Assembly (NCBI GenBank): GCA_030528965.1
Contig: JAUMXS010000067.1
Coordinates: 1-6,916, forward strand
Length of the DNA stretch: 6,916 nt
Direction of reading: 5' to 3'
From: Eubacteriales bacterium
Lineage (GTDB): Bacteria; Bacillota; Clostridia; Oscillospirales; Oscillospiraceae
The translations under genes were made by a program, and so were the position numbers. Of the stretch, positions 1 to 5,874 are shown piece by piece; position 1 is the stretch's first letter; every line of letters begins with the position of its first letter. The notes under the pieces are model-generated. The model was not told the DNA's origin. It saw only the letters and a program-made list of their open reading frames with translations, and did no database searches.

Positions 1-414
1 GCGCCGGAATATGATTACATCATCGCGCCGGAAGCAAAGGCGATCCCTCTGCTGTATGAAATGGCCCGTCAGACGGAGGCGGAGAAGTATTTCGTGGCGC
101 GCAAGGGCGCCAAGGCGTACATGACCGGTGTTTTCAAGGTCAAGGTACAGTCCATCACGACGAAGAACGAGCAGACGCTGGTCATCGATTCCGAAGATGC
201 GGCGCGTATCCGCGGCAAGCGGATGCTGATCGTGGACGACGTGATCTCGACCGGAGAGTCTCTGCACGCGGTGGAAGAGCTGGTACATCAGGCCGGCGGC
301 GAAGTTGTGGGCAAGATGGCCGTACTCGCCGAAGGCGACGCCATGGACCGCCCGGACATCACGGCGCTGGCACGCCTGCCGCTGTTCAATCCGGACGGTA
401 CGATCAAGGCCTGA
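1..414 (+). CDS. Phosphoribosyltransferase family protein, adenine PRT-like (C-terminal 137 aa, 5' truncated by window edge)
   Basis: This is the C-terminal part of a type I phosphoribosyltransferase, open in frame 1 from the first base to the TGA at 412-414. The decisive motif is the PRPP-binding loop, MLIVDDVISTGES, at visible residues 75-87: hydrophobic strand, Asp-Asp pair, then a T-G-x-S loop. Ahead of it, IIAPEAKAIPLLYEMAR (residues 7-23) resembles the segment of adenine PRT-like enzymes that follows the first beta strand of the fold, and YFVARKGAKAYM contains the usual Arg-Lys. These enzymes transfer phosphoribose from PRPP to a base in purine salvage in the cytoplasm. This subgroup carries an insertion with SITTKNEQTL before the PRPP loop, and its base specificity is not clear from sequence. 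It could be adenine PRT or a related PRT domain of unknown substrate. The start codon lies outside the window; the ATG at 61 is internal. It is convergent with tadA and no terminator fits between them. Confidence 0.85.
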   Translation, partial: APEYDYIIAPEAKAIPLLYEMARQTEAEKYFVARKGAKAYMTGVFKVKVQSITTKNEQTLVIDSEDAARIRGKRMLIVDDVISTGESLHAVEELVHQAGGEVVGKMAVLAEGDAMDRPDITALARLPLFNPDGTIKA

Positions 415-431
415 ACGGGCGCACGGGTATT

Positions 432-890
432 TCAGTCACGAAGATCCCGAAAGAATGAACGGAGGAGCCCGGAGGCTTCTTCGGCGAGGACGCCGCCCCA
501 GACTGCGGGGCGGTGTCCGAAATTTTCCATGAAAAGATCGACGACGCTTCCGCAGGCGCCCATAGCGGGGTCGCGGGCGCCGAAAACGATGCGCGGCAGG
601 CGGGCGAGTACGATGGCGCCGGCGCACATGGGACAGGGTTCCAGCGTGACATAAAGGGTACAGTTTTCAAGACGCCAGTCGCCGAGGGTACGGCAGGCTG
701 CATCGATGGCCTCCAGCTCGGCATGGCCGAGTGCGGAGGGGGCGGATTCCCGACGGTTCCGGCCCCGGCCGACGATGCGGCCATCGGCGTCGGTGATGAC
801 GCAGCCGACGGGGACTTCGCCGTCGGCTGCGGCTTCGCGCGCAAGCTCCAGTGCTTCGCGCATATAATATTCGCGATCTGTTTCTGTCAT
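432..890 (-). CDS. tadA: tRNA-specific adenosine deaminase TadA (152 aa)
   Basis: TadA deaminates A34 to inosine in the tRNA-Arg(ACG) anticodon, allowing one tRNA to read CGU, CGC and CGA. The protein is a complete zinc-dependent cytidine/deoxycytidylate deaminase fold. His56 and Glu58 in the HAE motif (LGHAELEAID) supply one zinc ligand and the proton shuttle. Cys86 and Cys89 in TLEPCPMCAGAI supply the other two ligands. The spacing and positions are within one residue of E. coli TadA (H57, E59, C87, C90). ARDPAMGACGSVVDL (from about residue 105) is the typical TadA segment after the active site, which separates it from guanine or cytidine deaminases. The start is supported by an AAGGGA ribosome site (complement of 901-906) ten bases upstream of the ATG at 890. 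It is transcribed divergently from mntP and converges on the phosphoribosyltransferase gene. Confidence 0.96.
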   Translation of the reverse strand: MTETDREYYMREALELAREAAADGEVPVGCVITDADGRIVGRGRNRRESAPSALGHAELEAIDAACRTLGDWRLENCTLYVTLEPCPMCAGAIVLARLPRIVFGARDPAMGACGSVVDLFMENFGHRPAVWGGVLAEEASGLLRSFFRDLRD

Positions 891-945
891 GATGGGCAGT
901 TCCCTTTCGGAGCAGTTTCGGTATGGGGCAGATCAACCTGAATCC

Positions 946-963
946 CCGCGCACGGGAGCGCGG
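946..963 (+). other. GC-rich hairpin in the mntP leader
   Basis: CCGCGC at 946-951 and GCGCGG at 958-963 form a perfect 6-bp stem with loop ACGGGA, followed by CTTTT and then the ribosome site GGAG (970-973) of mntP. It could be a weak attenuator or simply leader structure. The T run is only four bases long. The 93-bp tadA-mntP gap lacks the GGGGAGUAG-type core I would expect of the yybP-ykoY manganese riboswitch, so no known riboswitch is claimed. Confidence 0.4.
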
Positions 964-983
964 CTTTTCGGAGTGGACCGGGT

Positions 984-1538
984 ATGATTTCAGTATTCTT
1001 TATCGGCGTAGGTTTGTCCATGGACGCCTTTGCCATCGCAGTAACAAACGGTATGACGCTGCGCGATTTTCGCGTGCGGCATGCGCTGTGGATGGGGCTG
1101 TATTTTGGCGGCTTCCAGTTTCTGATGCCGCTCGTGGGGGCATTTCTGGCCGGCACGGTGCGCAGTTATGTGGAAGCGCTGGGGCCTTATATCAGTTTTG
1201 CCCTGCTGGCGTTTCTGGGCGGAAAGATGCTGTGGGATGAGCTGCGCGATGAGGGCGGCGGCGGAATGGCGTCGCTTTCGCATCTGCGGCTGCTGGCCAT
1301 GGCGGTAGCGACGAGTATCGATGCGCTGGCCGCGGGAGTCAGTCTGGCGTTTATGGAAGACCTGTCGCTTATGACGGCCTGCGGGATGATCGGCTGCACG
1401 ACATTCTGCTTCAGCGTCGCGGGCGCGATGCTGGGGGCGAAGATCCCGGGGATCTCGGGCCGCGGTGCGGGCATCGTGGGCGGTCTGGTGCTGATAGCGA
1501 TCGGGATCAAACTTCTTGTGGAGGGGGTATTCCTGTGA
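984..1538 (+). CDS. mntP: Manganese efflux pump MntP (184 aa)
   Basis: MntP is a small inner-membrane exporter that lowers cytoplasmic Mn(II). The protein shows the family's two repeated signatures: LSMDAFAIAV with Asp14 in the first helix, and ATSIDALAAGVSLAF with Asp113 in the fourth. These match the essential membrane aspartates of E. coli MntP (D16 and D118). Other family marks are GGFQFLMPLVG (helix 2), ALLAFLGGKMLWDELR (helix 3, then a short charged and glycine-rich cytoplasmic loop, residues 85-100) and IVGGLVLIAIGIKLL (last helix). Six hydrophobic segments and a length of 184 aa agree with the family (about 180-190 aa). The ATG at 984 follows GGAG at 970-973 by ten bases. Its stop overlaps the start of the downstream hydrolase gene, so the two are co-transcribed and probably coupled. 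No manganese riboswitch or MntR site was recognised upstream. Confidence 0.96.
   Translation: MISVFFIGVGLSMDAFAIAVTNGMTLRDFRVRHALWMGLYFGGFQFLMPLVGAFLAGTVRSYVEALGPYISFALLAFLGGKMLWDELRDEGGGGMASLSHLRLLAMAVATSIDALAAGVSLAFMEDLSLMTACGMIGCTTFCFSVAGAMLGAKIPGISGRGAGIVGGLVLIAIGIKLLVEGVFL
1520..1527 (+). promoter_or_regulatory. Ribosome binding site deciding the GTG start of the hydrolase
   Basis: GGAGGGGG lies inside the last codons of mntP, seven bases ahead of GTG at 1535-1537. The GTG overlaps the mntP TGA (1536-1538), giving a GTGA junction typical of termination-reinitiation. No ATG near this point gives a better start. Confidence 0.8.
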
Positions 1539-2530
1539 GGAGAGCCCCGAAGGCGGCGCTGGCGCTGGGAGTCGGCGCATCGTTTCTGGCAGCCGGGTCT
1601 TATGCGTCGTTTCGTCTGGCCTTTGGCCGGGAAGCGAAGAATCCTCTGCATTTTCTGGAGCGGAAACGCGGGCCGGCGCCCTGGGAGGTCTACCGGGAAA
1701 AGTTTCGCTATGCGGGCGAGGAACTGAAGGCTCTTCCGCATGAGGATGTGAGCATCACGAGCTTCGACGGGCTGCGGCTGCACGGCCGTTTCTGGCCGGC
1801 GGGAGAGAATGCGCAGCGCACGGTCCTCTGCGTCCACGGTTACCGGAGCGGCAGCCTGTGGGATTTTGCGCTGGCGGCGCTGTATTTTCTGGATCTGGGC
1901 TGCAATCTGCTGCTCATCGACCAGCGTTCGCAGGGCGAGAGCGAGGGGCAGTATATCACTTTCGGCGTACATGAGAGCCGGGATTGCCGGGACTGGGCCT
2001 GCTGGCTGGAAGAACGTTTCGGAAAGGACCATCCGATTTATCTGGACGGAGTTTCGATGGGCGCCGCGACGGTGCTTCTCTCGGTACAGCACGGTCTGCC
2101 GGAGAGCGTGAAGGGCATCATCGCCGATTGCGGCTATACACAGCCGTGGGAGATGCTGGACTGCGCTCTGCGCCGCAATTTTGAGGTGCCGGGGGCCGTG
2201 GTGCGGCCTCTGCTCCGGGTGGTGGACGTTTGGTGCCGCGCGCTGGGGAAGTTTTCGCTGTACGGGACGGATACGACAGAAGCCGTCCGTCAGGCGAAGA
2301 TGCCGATCCTGTTTGCGCACGGGGTGAAGGACTCTCTGGTGCCGTATACGATGAGCGTACGGAATTACGAAGCCAGTAGCGGCGGAGGAGAGCTGTTTCT
2401 GGCAGACGAAGCGGACCACGGGATCAGTTTCCTGATCGCGCCGAAAGCCTACCGCGAACGGCTGGAAAAGCTGTTCGGATGCTGGGAGCCGGCTGCCGGA
2501 GAGAAAGGACCGCATACCATCGAAGCCTGA
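1535..2530 (+). CDS. Membrane-anchored alpha/beta hydrolase (331 aa, GTG start)
   Basis: This is a serine hydrolase of the alpha/beta fold with a complete catalytic triad by motif. The nucleophile is Ser174 in the elbow DGVSMGAATVL, the acid is Asp266 in ILFAHGVKDSLVP, and His295 is in DEADHGIS. The oxyanion-side strand is VLCVHGYRSG (97-106), followed by LLLIDQRSQGESEG (125-138), the usual D-x-R-x-x-G-x-S pattern. Residues 6-30 are hydrophobic after a basic start (MRRAPK), so the enzyme is probably tethered to the membrane with the catalytic domain outside, or has an uncleaved signal anchor. The whole resembles YqkD-type hydrolases of Bacillota (S33/BAAT-like), whose substrates are mostly unknown. 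It overlaps mntP by four bases (GTGA), and no functional link between Mn export and this enzyme is evident. The substrate could be an ester, lipid or peptide and cannot be read from sequence. Confidence 0.88.
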   Translation: MRRAPKAALALGVGASFLAAGSYASFRLAFGREAKNPLHFLERKRGPAPWEVYREKFRYAGEELKALPHEDVSITSFDGLRLHGRFWPAGENAQRTVLCVHGYRSGSLWDFALAALYFLDLGCNLLLIDQRSQGESEGQYITFGVHESRDCRDWACWLEERFGKDHPIYLDGVSMGAATVLLSVQHGLPESVKGIIADCGYTQPWEMLDCALRRNFEVPGAVVRPLLRVVDVWCRALGKFSLYGTDTTEAVRQAKMPILFAHGVKDSLVPYTMSVRNYEASSGGGELFLADEADHGISFLIAPKAYRERLEKLFGCWEPAAGEKGPHTIEA

Positions 2531-2637
2531 CGGCCCCGACGGACCGGACAGGCTCTATCATACCATAAAAGTACGCAGCAGGAAAGTAAAAACGAAAGGA
2601 ACGCCCCGGATCGGGCGATAATCGTAAATAACAAACC

Positions 2638-2674
2638 GCCTCCGTATGATCCCGGTCATACGGAGGCTTTCTTT
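2638..2674. terminator. Bidirectional rho-independent terminator between convergent units
   Basis: A perfect 12-bp stem pairs 2638-2649 (GCCTCCGTATGA) with 2656-2667 (TCATACGGAGGC) around loop TCCCGG. On the plus strand it is followed by TTTCTTT, ending the mntP-hydrolase unit. Read on the minus strand it is followed by a T-rich GGTTTGTTATTT, so it can also end the sigma/anti-sigma operon, whose last stop is at 2709. Confidence 0.9.
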
Positions 2675-2708
2675 GTGTATGGAAGCTTGATTATTATTTC
2701 CGGCGCGG

Positions 2709-3716
2709 TCAGCCGTCAATTTGGGCAAAGCCGTTGATATGGAATATAACGTTATCGGGGCCGGCGGATGGTATGCCGAAATATTCGTCGTACAGCATGA
2801 TGGAGTATCCGAGTTCTCCGCTCGCCGGGAAATTCTTCAGCTGCTCATAAGTCGCATGAAGCGTGAAGTAATAACTCGCGCTCAGCACGGTATGCTCCCC
2901 GTTTTCATTCGGCTCGACGGAAAAGGTTTCAACGGTTTCCAGTGCCGTGATATATCCCAGTGCGGAAAGTCTGCGCGCTTCCTGCCATGCGGCTTCGCCG
3001 CCGCCGGAGAGCATAACGCCGTCATGGAAAAGCTCCACAAGGACGCGGTATTTTACGCTGTCGCCATAGGCATCCATCGCGGCCCGGAGCGAGTCCGAAA
3101 AGACCGAGCCGCCGTTGTTTACGGCCATGTCTCCGCGGTAAGAAGCCGCTCCGTAGCCGGAGATCATCGGTGTTACATTCGGAAATTCCGTCACGTTGTT
3201 CGGCCCGGCGATCACAAAGCCGTTTCCGTTGTGCATGGGGGCATGGGTCTCTGCCGGAGTGGGTTCCGGGACAGGTTCTGTGGTAAGTTCCGGCATAGGT
3301 TCCATGGTGGGTTCCGGCGGTTCGGATGCGGGTACTATGGCAGAAAAGGGCCCGTTATATTCCGGGGGCGGTGTGACGGAAATGTCGATCCCGGGCATGT
3401 TGACAGGATCTTCCGGTCTGAGTGTGGGGTCGTCTCCCTGCTGGGTCGTCCCGTCCGGATCGGGGAAGCGATCGGGAATGGGGTCGTGAAGGGGATCGGG
3501 CGCGGGATCCGGTGCGGAAACGGGAATACCGGGCGGATCGGGTGCATTCCATACGTCCTGTGTCATAAAAGCGCCTGCGGCCACAAGGCACAGGCAGGCC
3601 GCTGTTGCGCCCCATTTGGCCCAGACATTTTTCTTCTTTTTCGGCGCGGCATCGGCGGCTTCAACGTAGGAAAGGTCGATAAGGTCCATTTTATCCAGAA
3701 ACTCATTTCCTCTCAT
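2709..3716 (-). CDS. Putative membrane anti-sigma factor with Pro-rich tether and extracytoplasmic domain (335 aa)
   Basis: Most likely this holds the upstream ECF sigma factor inactive until an envelope signal arrives; that role is inferred from position and layout. Order of parts: a short acidic cytoplasmic N-terminus (EFLDKMDLIDLSYVEAAD, 5-22) that could bind sigma; a basic stretch KKKK (26-29); one TM helix (about 35-51, WGATAACLCLVAAGAFM); then a tether rich in proline and acidic residues. The tether has a block of P-D pairs (58-88) and a block of E-P pairs (132-156). A globular C-terminal domain of about 170 residues follows. It includes YRVLVELFHDGVMLSGGG, RRLSALGYITALETV and YYFTLHATYEQLKNFPASGELGYSIMLYDE, which I do not recognise as a named domain. 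No zinc-binding HxxxCxxC anti-sigma motif is present, so it is not a ZAS-type anti-sigma. It starts within the sigma stop codon (ATGA overlap). Alternative: a co-regulated membrane sensor or lipoprotein-like protein. Confidence 0.72.
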   Translation of the reverse strand: MRGNEFLDKMDLIDLSYVEAADAAPKKKKNVWAKWGATAACLCLVAAGAFMTQDVWNAPDPPGIPVSAPDPAPDPLHDPIPDRFPDPDGTTQQGDDPTLRPEDPVNMPGIDISVTPPPEYNGPFSAIVPASEPPEPTMEPMPELTTEPVPEPTPAETHAPMHNGNGFVIAGPNNVTEFPNVTPMISGYGAASYRGDMAVNNGGSVFSDSLRAAMDAYGDSVKYRVLVELFHDGVMLSGGGEAAWQEARRLSALGYITALETVETFSVEPNENGEHTVLSASYYFTLHATYEQLKNFPASGELGYSIMLYDEYFGIPSAGPDNVIFHINGFAQIDG

Positions 3717-4297
3717 AGGATGTAACCCTCCTTTTCAAGATACTTCCGCAGTCGGAGCCGGCAGCGGAAGAGGGTGGTTTTCACTTTGCTTTCGGAAAGG
3801 GAGAAGCGTTTGGCGATATCGGCTACGGGATCCAGATACCAGTACCGGCGAAGGAAGATGTTCCTTTTTTCACTGTCCAGCGTGCCGAGGAAACCGTTCA
3901 AAGCGCGGCTCAGCGCGATGTCATCCAGACGGCAGTCCACATCATCGGGAGCGGGGATGCATTGTTCCATCTCGGCACTGAGTTCACAGAGCCATGCGCT
4001 GCGTTTCAGCCGGCTGCGGCTGCGGCAGCGATTCAGAGATATGTGACGGGTGATCCGGGCAAGGAACGCATACAGATAGCTTTTCGGCTCAGAGGGCGGA
4101 ATGGAGTTCCACGCTTCCATGTAGGTGTCGTTTTCACATTCTTCGGCGGTCTGTGCGTCATTGACGATCCCATAAGCCAGAGCGCGCAGGCGGCTGCCGT
4201 ATTTTTCGGCGGTCCGGCGGATGGCGGTCTCGTCGCGCAGCAGATACAGTTCAACGATCCGGTCATCGTCCAAAGCTTTCATCTCCTTTCTTTTCAT
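3713..4297 (-). CDS. ECF-type RNA polymerase sigma factor (up to 194 aa; probable TTG start gives 186 aa)
   Basis: A two-domain group 4 sigma factor that directs RNA polymerase to a dedicated promoter set. Region 2 spans about residues 14-90: ETAIRRTAEKYGSRLRALAYGIVND, then the core-binding and -10 recognition helix AEECENDTYMEAWNSIPP (51-68). A linker (about 98-130) is followed by region 4 (133-190), with FLRRYWYLDPVADIAKRFSLS and the recognition helix SESKVKTTLFRCRLRLRKYL, which reads the -35. The subtype resembles ECFs of Clostridia that begin with D-D-x-R-I-V-x-L-Y and pair with single-TM anti-sigma proteins. Coordinates use the longest start (ATG 4297), which has only a weak AAGG ahead. 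The TTG at 4273-4271 has a near-perfect site nine bases upstream and would place the N-terminus at LDDDRIVELY, where homologues usually start. It overlaps the anti-sigma gene by ATGA. The target regulon is unknown apart from possible autoregulation. Confidence 0.9.
   Translation of the reverse strand: MKRKEMKALDDDRIVELYLLRDETAIRRTAEKYGSRLRALAYGIVNDAQTAEECENDTYMEAWNSIPPSEPKSYLYAFLARITRHISLNRCRSRSRLKRSAWLCELSAEMEQCIPAPDDVDCRLDDIALSRALNGFLGTLDSEKRNIFLRRYWYLDPVADIAKRFSLSESKVKTTLFRCRLRLRKYLEKEGYIL
3726..3735 (-). promoter_or_regulatory. Strong ribosome binding site of the anti-sigma gene, inside the sigma gene
   Basis: On the minus strand AAAAGGAGGG ends nine bases before ATG 3716-3714. That ATG overlaps the sigma stop TGA (3715-3713). 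The near-consensus site suggests the second protein is made at least as efficiently as the sigma factor, which fits an inhibitor partner. Confidence 0.8.
4283..4289 (-). promoter_or_regulatory. Ribosome binding site favouring a TTG start for the sigma factor
   Basis: AAAGGAG on the minus strand (complement of 4283-4289) lies nine bases before TTG at 4273-4271. It directly abuts the ATG at 4282-4280, which is too close for that codon to be the start. The ATG at 4297 lies upstream of this site and cannot use it. Confidence 0.6.
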
Positions 4298-4316
4298 ATC
4301 GGAAGGCCTTCACCAT

Positions 4317-4347
4317 GATAAGCACCGTCCGGGGCGGAAAGGTTACA
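4317..4347 (-). promoter_or_regulatory. Candidate ECF-dependent (autoregulatory) promoter
   Basis: Minus-strand TGTAACC (complement of 4341-4347) followed, about 16 bases on, by GTGCTTATC (complement of 4317-4325) resembles the ECF layout of an AAC-containing -35 and a CGTC-like -10. The -10 match is imperfect. Transcription would begin near 4310, leaving a leader long enough for the TTG start but almost none for the ATG at 4297. Autoregulation is common for ECF factors; this assignment is by pattern only. Confidence 0.35.
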
Positions 4348-4356
4348 CTTTTCGGG

Positions 4357-4410
4357 AAAATTATAAAAAGGAACGATATAAGCGTCAAGGACGCTCCGTA
4401 TCGTTCCTTT
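4357..4410 (-). terminator. Long hairpin with U-tract, probable gap terminator overlapping the sigma-operon promoter
   Basis: AAAGGAACGATA (4367-4378) pairs perfectly with TATCGTTCCTTT (4399-4410). Inside, GCGTC (4382-4386) pairs with GACGC (4390-4394) around loop AAG, with an asymmetric internal bulge between the two stems. On the minus strand the outer stem ends in TTT and continues as TTATAATTTT, a T-rich tail broken by the -10 element. The outer stem is AT-rich, so strength as a terminator is moderate. It is about 200 bases past the gap stop. Confidence 0.6.
4360..4388 (-). promoter_or_regulatory. Sigma-A promoter of the sigma/anti-sigma operon
   Basis: On the minus strand, TTGACG (complement of 4383-4388) and TATAAT (complement of 4360-4365) are separated by exactly 17 bases. 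The -10 is perfect and the -35 matches five of six. The start of transcription would be near 4353, giving a leader of about 55 to 80 bases. The promoter lies within a hairpin-terminator structure (4367-4410). Confidence 0.8.
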
Positions 4411-4577
4411 AAAAATTTTTGCGGCTGCTGTTTTCGGCAGCCTTTCCGGAAGCGGTTTATAGCCCTCCCGGTATTTTTTATATGTATGGGATAGCCGGGC
4501 ATGACGAGTGCGCAGGACGGGCGGACACGGCGGAGGGATGGACTGCGGACGGATCTTGAAGGTACAAGGATGCTCCG

Positions 4578-4601
4578 CCGGGGGGGCAAAAGCCCCCCCG
4601 G
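4578..4601 (-). other. Very stable GC hairpin just after gap
   Basis: CCGGGGGGGC (4578-4587) pairs perfectly with GCCCCCCCGG (4592-4601) around a four-base loop (TTTT on the minus strand). It begins ten bases past the gap stop codon. No T-tract follows on either strand, so it is not a standard intrinsic terminator. It could protect the gap mRNA 3' end from exonucleases, or mark a repeated intergenic element. Confidence 0.6.
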
Positions 4602-4611
4602 GACGGTCTTG

Positions 4612-5733
<1,122 letters not shown>

Positions 5734-5810
5734 TCAGGAAACAGGCAGGGATAGGGGGTGGAACGGCGGTGGATTTGTGGAAAATCACGGCTTGAATTTG
5801 GGCGGTCCCC

Positions 5811-5839
5811 TTGACAGAAATCGAACAAAGACGTATAAT
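5811..5839 (+). promoter_or_regulatory. Consensus sigma-A promoter of argC
   Basis: TTGACA at 5811-5816 and TATAAT at 5834-5839, separated by exactly 17 bases, match the sigma-A/sigma-70 consensus at all twelve positions. Transcription should start near 5846, about 29 bases ahead of the argC ATG. A promoter this strong for a biosynthetic gene implies repression when arginine is present. Confidence 0.92.
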
Positions 5840-5847
5840 TATTCAAC
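5830..5847 (+). promoter_or_regulatory. Candidate ArgR operator (degenerate ARG box) over the argC -10
   Basis: The 18-base ARG-box pattern (two half sites TGAAT and ATTCA around four A/T bases) fits here as CGTAT, AATT, ATTCA. The right half matches fully and the left half matches three of five. It covers the -10 and start point, where ArgR/AhrC binding would block transcription. Assigned by pattern and gene function only. Confidence 0.35.
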
Positions 5848-5874
5848 TTAAACCAGAAATGCGGAGGTACAGAG

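Larger units (their letters stand above)
4298..4611. other. 314-bp intergenic region between the sigma operon and gap
   Basis: No convincing gene here. On the minus strand, in reading order from gap, it holds: a GC hairpin (4578-4601); a stretch of about 75 bp with no clear signal; a weak 5-bp pairing of CCCGG (4467-4471) with CCGGG (4495-4499); an 8-bp hairpin with TTTT loop on the plus strand (4423-4442, one G-U pair); the long hairpin at 4367-4410; and the sigma-A promoter and possible ECF promoter for the sigma gene. Reading frames through it are continuations of shadow frames of gap or the sigma gene and have no supporting start site. Confidence 0.7.

Noticed and set aside
404..941. Long open frames overlapping tadA on both strands (e.g. 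513-941 + and 404-844 -)
   Set aside because: They are GC-rich shadow frames of tadA, which has all catalytic residues and a good start site. Their translations are low-complexity Ala/Gly/Pro/Arg.
891..983. yybP-ykoY manganese riboswitch ahead of mntP
   Set aside because: The conserved core sequences are not visible and the gap is short. A covariance search would be needed to overturn this.
1187..2515. 442-codon minus-strand frame opposite mntP and the hydrolase
   Set aside because: It is antisense to two genes with clear family motifs. Its translation is rich in Arg, Gln and Pro with no recognisable motif or ribosome site, so it is a high-GC artefact.
2449..2634. Small hydrophobic 61-codon minus-strand frame ending in the hydrolase gene
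   Set aside because: Its C-terminal half is antisense to the hydrolase, no ribosome site precedes it, and it starts at the base of the bidirectional terminator.
2721..3725. 334-codon plus-strand frame opposite the anti-sigma gene
   Set aside because: It is the reverse of the anti-sigma frame. The minus-strand product has a TM helix, a strong ribosome site and an ATGA overlap with the sigma gene; the plus-strand product has none of these.
5769..5786. DnaA-box-like TGTGGAAAA near the gap-argC divergent region
   Set aside because: A single near-match without clustering or neighbouring replication genes; expected by chance.
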